Shown in pieces: positions 35,434 through 38,308 of a stretch of DNA of 38,308 nt. The notes under the pieces are model-generated. The model did no database searches. It was given only the letters and a program-made list of their open reading frames with translations, and had not been told where the DNA came from. The position numbers and the translations under genes are program-made. The stretch spans positions 1-38,308 of the forward strand of contig NZ_JASLIP010000013.1 in NCBI RefSeq assembly GCF_030152825.1. The letters run 5' to 3'. The stretch is from Corynebacterium sp. (lineage in GTDB: Bacteria; Actinomycetota; Actinomycetes; Mycobacteriales; Mycobacteriaceae). How positions within the stretch are numbered: the stretch's first letter is position 1; the number at the start of each line of letters is the position of its first letter.

Positions 35434-35705
35434 TGAACTAGCCCCCGAAAGTTGGACTGGTTTAATTCTAAGCCGTGAGGGGTTCAAGGGTCTGATTCCG
35501 ATACTGCATCGGGGTCAGGCCCTTGAGTCGTTGTTGGACGCGTTCCGTGTTGTACCACCCGATGTACTCGTCGATGTACTCGTCGATCGCTTGGTTGAAC
35601 TCTGCGACAGTGCCGAAGACTTCACCGTGATACATCTCGGCTTTCACGTGCCCGAAGAAGTTCTCCATGACCGCATTGTCGTAACAGTTAGGTTGATGAG
35701 ACCCA
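35434..35705 (-). mobile_element. IS3-family remnant, copy 1
   Basis: Begins at the terminus TGAACTAGCCCCCGAAAG, identical to the end of copy 2 at 37525, and continues with the 3' end of orfB. Similarity to copy 2 fades at about 35700, after which the sequence is AT-rich and unrelated. The second terminus is missing, so this is a decayed or deleted element. Confidence 0.85.
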
Positions 35706-35722
35706 TTCCGATCGAACCACAA
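35468..35722 (-). pseudogene. IS3-family transposase orfB, C-terminal fragment
   Basis: The fragment retains the last catalytic acid region (NCYDNAVMENFFGHVK) and the tail EYIGWYNTERVQQRLKGLTP of an IS3-type DDE transposase; the first two Asp residues and most of the core are absent. A tandem 12-base duplication (35561-35584) adds IDEY to the protein compared with copy 2. The apparent start at 35722 lies in unrelated sequence. Non-functional. Confidence 0.85.
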
Positions 35723-35901
35723 ACGCGCCCAACGCGATGAGGCTTCAATATATAGGATTACCTATCTTCCATAATTACACCCGGCTATATGATGAATCTC
35801 CAGTTAACCTTCGCATTGAGCCATGGACAGCAACTAGATCAGATGCTAAACAATAGTTGGTCGGCAAGGGTCGACTAGCCTACCGCTCAAGGAGAGTGCT
35901 C
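35706..35901. other. AT-rich spacer upstream of the secreted protein gene
   Basis: No gene visible. The first about 150 bases are markedly AT-rich (for example caatatataggattacc) compared with the rest of the window, consistent with acquired DNA and with promoter sequence for the gene at 35902. AAGGAGAG at 35889-35896 is its ribosome binding site. Confidence 0.5.
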
Positions 35902-36675
35902 GTGAATGTGACCACACTCAAGAAGTCGGCAGCGGCAGGCACAGCAGTCATGCTGTCGCTCGCCCTGACAGGCCATGCTGCTGCTACGCCTACTGGCGAG
36001 ATCGAAACAACGGAGACTGCGGTTTCCACAGTCCACGATGCTCAACATGGTGCAGCCACCATCACAGGAAGCAGTATTGCTCCGACACCAGAGCTATCAG
36101 CCCGCTCCGCCACCACAGAGCAGCAGAGTGGATACTCCATCGAATCCGCAGAGGAAGGGGACTCCTTCTCACAGGTCGTCACTATCGATGACGCCAACTC
36201 CCCGGACACCTACGCGTTCGACTTCGACCTTCCCGAGGGGTTCACCCTTGACGAAGCCCCCGACGGCGGCGCGTTCTTCCGTTCAGAAGAGGGTGAGGCT
36301 GCAGGACGCATCAAGGCTCCATGGGCAGTCGATGCACAGGGAAAACAGGTCGATACTCACTTCGAGGTGCAGGACAACCGCCTTGTCCAAAAGGTAGATC
36401 TAAGCCCTGATCTGCAGTACCCGGTGACCGCAGATCCTGATGGAGCCTGGGGATGGACCAAGTGTGTGGCGGCTGTTACCGCAGCGATCGCCGTTCCCGC
36501 CGGGGCGGTCCTCAAGCTAGCCAAGTTCGTGAAGGCAGTCGGCAACGTCAAGGAAGCAATTCAACTGCTGACGGGAGCCACCTCTAATGCGGAGAAGCTA
36601 GAGGGAGCCCTCGCGGCTGCTGGGGCTACTGCTGCCGAGCTTCTGGGCATCTCTGCTATCCAGGACAACTGCTGA
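35902..36675 (+). CDS. Secreted protein with hydrophobic two-cysteine C-terminal domain, unknown function
   Basis: 257 residues, not recognised. A Sec-type signal peptide covers about 1-28 (KK, hydrophobic VMLSLALTG, then HAAA before cleavage). A Thr/Ser/Ala-rich linker (30-78) is followed by a beta-rich domain (about 79-180) with VVTIDDANSPDTYAFDFDLPEG and ending LQYPVTADPD, a pattern seen in other secreted actinobacterial proteins of unknown role. The last about 75 residues change character: Ala, Val, Gly and Lys rich amphipathic helices (AAIAVPAGAVLKLAKFVKAV) bounded by Cys188 and the C-terminal Cys257, which could form a disulfide. The GTG at 35902 has AAGGAGAG upstream. A small membrane protein follows after 23 bp. 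Bacteriocin-like release of the tail is a hypothesis only. Confidence 0.75.
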   Translation: MNVTTLKKSAAAGTAVMLSLALTGHAAATPTGEIETTETAVSTVHDAQHGAATITGSSIAPTPELSARSATTEQQSGYSIESAEEGDSFSQVVTIDDANSPDTYAFDFDLPEGFTLDEAPDGGAFFRSEEGEAAGRIKAPWAVDAQGKQVDTHFEVQDNRLVQKVDLSPDLQYPVTADPDGAWGWTKCVAAVTAAIAVPAGAVLKLAKFVKAVGNVKEAIQLLTGATSNAEKLEGALAAAGATAAELLGISAIQDNC

Positions 36676-36698
36676 CACCTTGCACCGGAGGAGATGAC

Positions 36699-37013
36699 AT
36701 GACCGCAAAGCTCTTTGGTGCACCTGTGGCCCTGTTGGTCATAGGCTGCCTGCTGATCGCGATGTCGGATGGGCCGACATCATGGCGTGCAGTGGTTGGC
36801 TTCGTCTGCCTTGCGCTCGCACTGCTCGGAGCGGTTCTCGCTTTCGCAAAGCGACGGGGCGAGCCGGCAGTGGTCAGCCTCACCGACAGCGAGAAAGAGT
36901 TCCTACGAGGAGAGTTGAACAGCGAAGGGCTGGCGAGTGCTGCACGCCAGCTGCGCCGCGAGCACCCCGAGGTCACACTGACGCAGGCAAAACGCACTCT
37001 GGACACGCTCTGA
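36699..37013 (+). CDS. Small two-helix membrane protein, unknown function
   Basis: 104 residues. Two transmembrane helices (about 5-22 and 30-50), the second followed by KRR, then a cytoplasmic tail (50-104) with an arginine-rich helix and the segment LTDSEKEFLRGELNSEGL. Strong ribosome binding site GGAGGAG at 36687-36693, five bases from the ATG. It lies 23 bp downstream of the secreted protein gene in the same direction, and a hairpin follows it, so the two likely form one transcript. Size, topology and position fit an immunity protein, but nothing in the sequence proves this. Confidence 0.7.
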   Translation: MTAKLFGAPVALLVIGCLLIAMSDGPTSWRAVVGFVCLALALLGAVLAFAKRRGEPAVVSLTDSEKEFLRGELNSEGLASAARQLRREHPEVTLTQAKRTLDTL

Positions 37014-37038
37014 CCTGACTCGTTAGCCTCATCTTTTC

Positions 37039-37074
37039 GCCCCTGAAGGCTGGTACTTTTCAGCCGCCAGGGGC
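37039..37074 (+). terminator. Hairpin after the two-gene unit
   Basis: gcccctg (37039-37045) pairs with caggggc (37068-37074) and ggctg (37048-37052) with cagcc (37061-37065). The tail gattat is only moderately T-rich. Confidence 0.6.
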
Positions 37075-37081
37075 GATTATG

Positions 37082-37096
37082 CTGTTGCTGCAACAG
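37082..37096. repeat. Perfect 6-bp inverted repeat
   Basis: CTGTTG and CAACAG separated by three bases, about 150 bases upstream of the resolvase fragment. It might be part of a recombination (res-type) site or an operator; no further subsites were recognised. Confidence 0.3.
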
Positions 37097-37242
37097 TGAA
37101 AAACTGCGCCCATGCCACGGAGCAGAGAGCGGTGCATCACGACACAGAGCGATCAAAAATCCACGCCACATAACGATCACATCCACAGTCGTTTTCCAGC
37201 AAGACGAACACTTGTGAACAATACTGATTGGATGGTCTAGAC

Positions 37243-37527
37243 GTGGGCGAACAGAATAAGCGTCAGATCGTGGGCTACGCCCGCGTCTCGACCGAAGAAC
37301 AGAACCTCGACCGGCAGATCGAGGCCCTGGGCGAGGTCGACCGGTTGTACTCCGAGAAGATCTCGGGCAAGGACATGAGCGGACGGTCGCAACTGCAGGA
37401 GATGTTGTCGTATGTGCGGCAGGGCGACACTATCCGGGTCAAGAGTCCGGACCGGCTCGCCCGGTCCACCACGGACCTGCTGAACTTTATCGAGCGGATG
37501 AAGACAGCAGGGATCACGGTGGAGTGA
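37243..37527 (+). pseudogene. Serine resolvase, N-terminal fragment cut by IS
   Basis: 94 residues of a Tn3-type resolvase/invertase. The catalytic serine is Ser16 in GYARVSTEEQNLDRQ; the conserved RVKSPDRLARSTTDLLNFIE segment follows. The C-terminal dimer helix and DNA-binding HTH are missing. The stop TGA (37525-37527) is formed by the first three bases of the IS3 copy 2, showing that the insertion truncated the gene. A TTG at 37228 is an alternative start; GTG at 37243 matches the usual resolvase length before GYARVS. Confidence 0.88.
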
Positions 37528-38308
37528 ACTAGCCCCCGAAAGTTGGACTGGTTTAACTCTAGGCGGTGAGGGGTTCAAGGGTCTGATTCCGATATTGCAT
37601 CGGGGTCAGGCCCTTGAGTCGTTGTTGGATTCGTTCAGTGTTGTACCACCCGATGTACTCGTCGATTGCTTGGTTGAACTCTGCGACGGTGTCGGAGACT
37701 TCGCCGTGGTACATCTCGGTTTTCACGTGGCCGAAGAAGTTCTCCATGACCGCGTTGTTGTAACAGTTGGCTTTAGGCGACATCGATTGAACACCACCGT
37801 TGTGGCCGATCAGGTTGCGCCAGGAGGAATGCTGGTACTGGAATCCTTGATCGGTGTGCATCATCCACCCGGGTTCAGGTGCACACGCTGCAATCGCTTT
37901 GGACAAAGAATCGGTGGTCAACGCTGTCGACGGTGATGTGGCCACGGTGTGAGCGACGATTGAGCGGTCGAACAAATCCATCACCGGTGACAGGTAGACC
38001 TTGCGGCCTGCGACTCTGAACTCGGTGACGTCGCTGACAAAGGCGGTGTTTGGCTTGTCTGGGGTGAACTTGCGGTCAAGTTTGTTGTCAGCGATGTGGC
38101 TGATCGTCCCGGTGTAGGAAACATAGGGCCTGCGTTGGCGGATCTTGGCTCGCAGCCCCATCTGGTGCATGAGTTTGTAGACGAGTTTGTGGTTGACCGC
38201 CCAGCCTTGGTTGCGCAGGTCAAGGAGCACTCGTCTATAGCCGTAGCGATGCTTGTTACGTTCGAAGCTTTCCCGGATCGCGTCCTTGAGTGCTGCGTGT
38301 TTATCCGG
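37525..38308 (-). mobile_element. IS3-family element, copy 2 (runs off the window)
   Basis: Terminus TGAACTAGCCCCCGAAAG at 37525, followed by the 3' end of orfB on the - strand. The other terminus and orfA lie beyond the window. Same orientation as copy 1. Confidence 0.9.
37559..38308 (-). CDS. IS3-family transposase OrfB (5' part outside the window)
   Basis: About 249 codons are in the window, and the frame is open to the window edge, so the GTG at 38230 is internal. The N-terminal HTH_21-like segment (NKHRYGYRRVLLDLRNQGW) is followed by the DDE catalytic core: first Asp in FVSDVTEF, second in MMHTDQGFQYQ, and Glu in NCYNNAVMENFF (Asn replaces the usual Asp in YDNA, which is not catalytic). 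The C-terminal EYIGWYNTERIQQRLKGLTP is intact. Apparently functional over this stretch. Confidence 0.92.
   Translation of the reverse strand, partial: PDKHAALKDAIRESFERNKHRYGYRRVLLDLRNQGWAVNHKLVYKLMHQMGLRAKIRQRRPYVSYTGTISHIADNKLDRKFTPDKPNTAFVSDVTEFRVAGRKVYLSPVMDLFDRSIVAHTVATSPSTALTTDSLSKAIAACAPEPGWMMHTDQGFQYQHSSWRNLIGHNGGVQSMSPKANCYNNAVMENFFGHVKTEMYHGEVSDTVAEFNQAIDEYIGWYNTERIQQRLKGLTPMQYRNQTLEPLTA

Overview
The window is high-GC actinobacterial chromosome, most probably Corynebacterium. The main reason is gene order: tatD, rpf2/rpfB, ksgA, ispE, then pth, rplY, prsA, glmU, then mfd, mazG, a membrane transglycosylase, eno, a DivIC/FtsB protein, DUF501 and ppx. This block is conserved across Mycobacteriales. 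The long GapB-type glyceraldehyde-3-phosphate dehydrogenase, two PPK2 polyphosphate kinases and the many apparently leaderless genes also fit Corynebacterium. The species cannot be fixed from the sequence alone. Layout: 1-6378 (mostly +) holds a 5'-truncated TatD nuclease, the cell-wall lytic resuscitation factor, KsgA overlapping the isoprenoid kinase IspE, an ABC-F ATPase and a small ABM-domain protein. 6464-14605 is mixed metabolism: a 3-hydroxyisobutyryl-CoA hydrolase-like protein, a TetR regulator, a PPK2 kinase, two membrane proteins, release factor 3 (- strand) and GapB. 14712-21752 is almost wholly on the - strand and reads from tRNA-Gln through an MFS transporter, glmU, prsA, rplY and pth to a DUF308 membrane protein. 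21910-33500 is almost wholly on the + strand: mfd, mazG, a DtxR/MntR-type metalloregulator, a leader peptide plus lytic transglycosylase, enolase, the FtsB/DivIC protein, DUF501, exopolyphosphatase and a short-variable-loop tRNA-Leu(UAA); a probable OGG-fold gene lies opposite. A second PPK2 and an SDR follow. From 35434 to the end the character changes. Two directly oriented IS3-family copies, one a remnant and one running off the window, bracket about 1.8 kb with an AT-rich start. This block holds a secreted two-cysteine protein, a small two-helix membrane protein and a serine resolvase cut off exactly at an IS end. How the genes work together: Rpf2, the transglycosylase, GlmU, FtsB and IspE serve envelope growth and division; KsgA, Pth, RplY, RF3 and the tRNAs serve translation; Mfd and MazG protect the genome and nucleotide pool; GapB and enolase belong to central carbon flow; two PPK2 enzymes and Ppx turn over polyphosphate. 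Notable points are about a dozen genes with a TAnnnT box 6-9 nt upstream of the start codon (leaderless transcription), a candidate attenuator before rplY, a terminator embedded in the annotated start of the MFS gene, a 19-codon leader overlapping the transglycosylase, and the candidate secreted toxin/immunity-like pair in the IS-flanked block.
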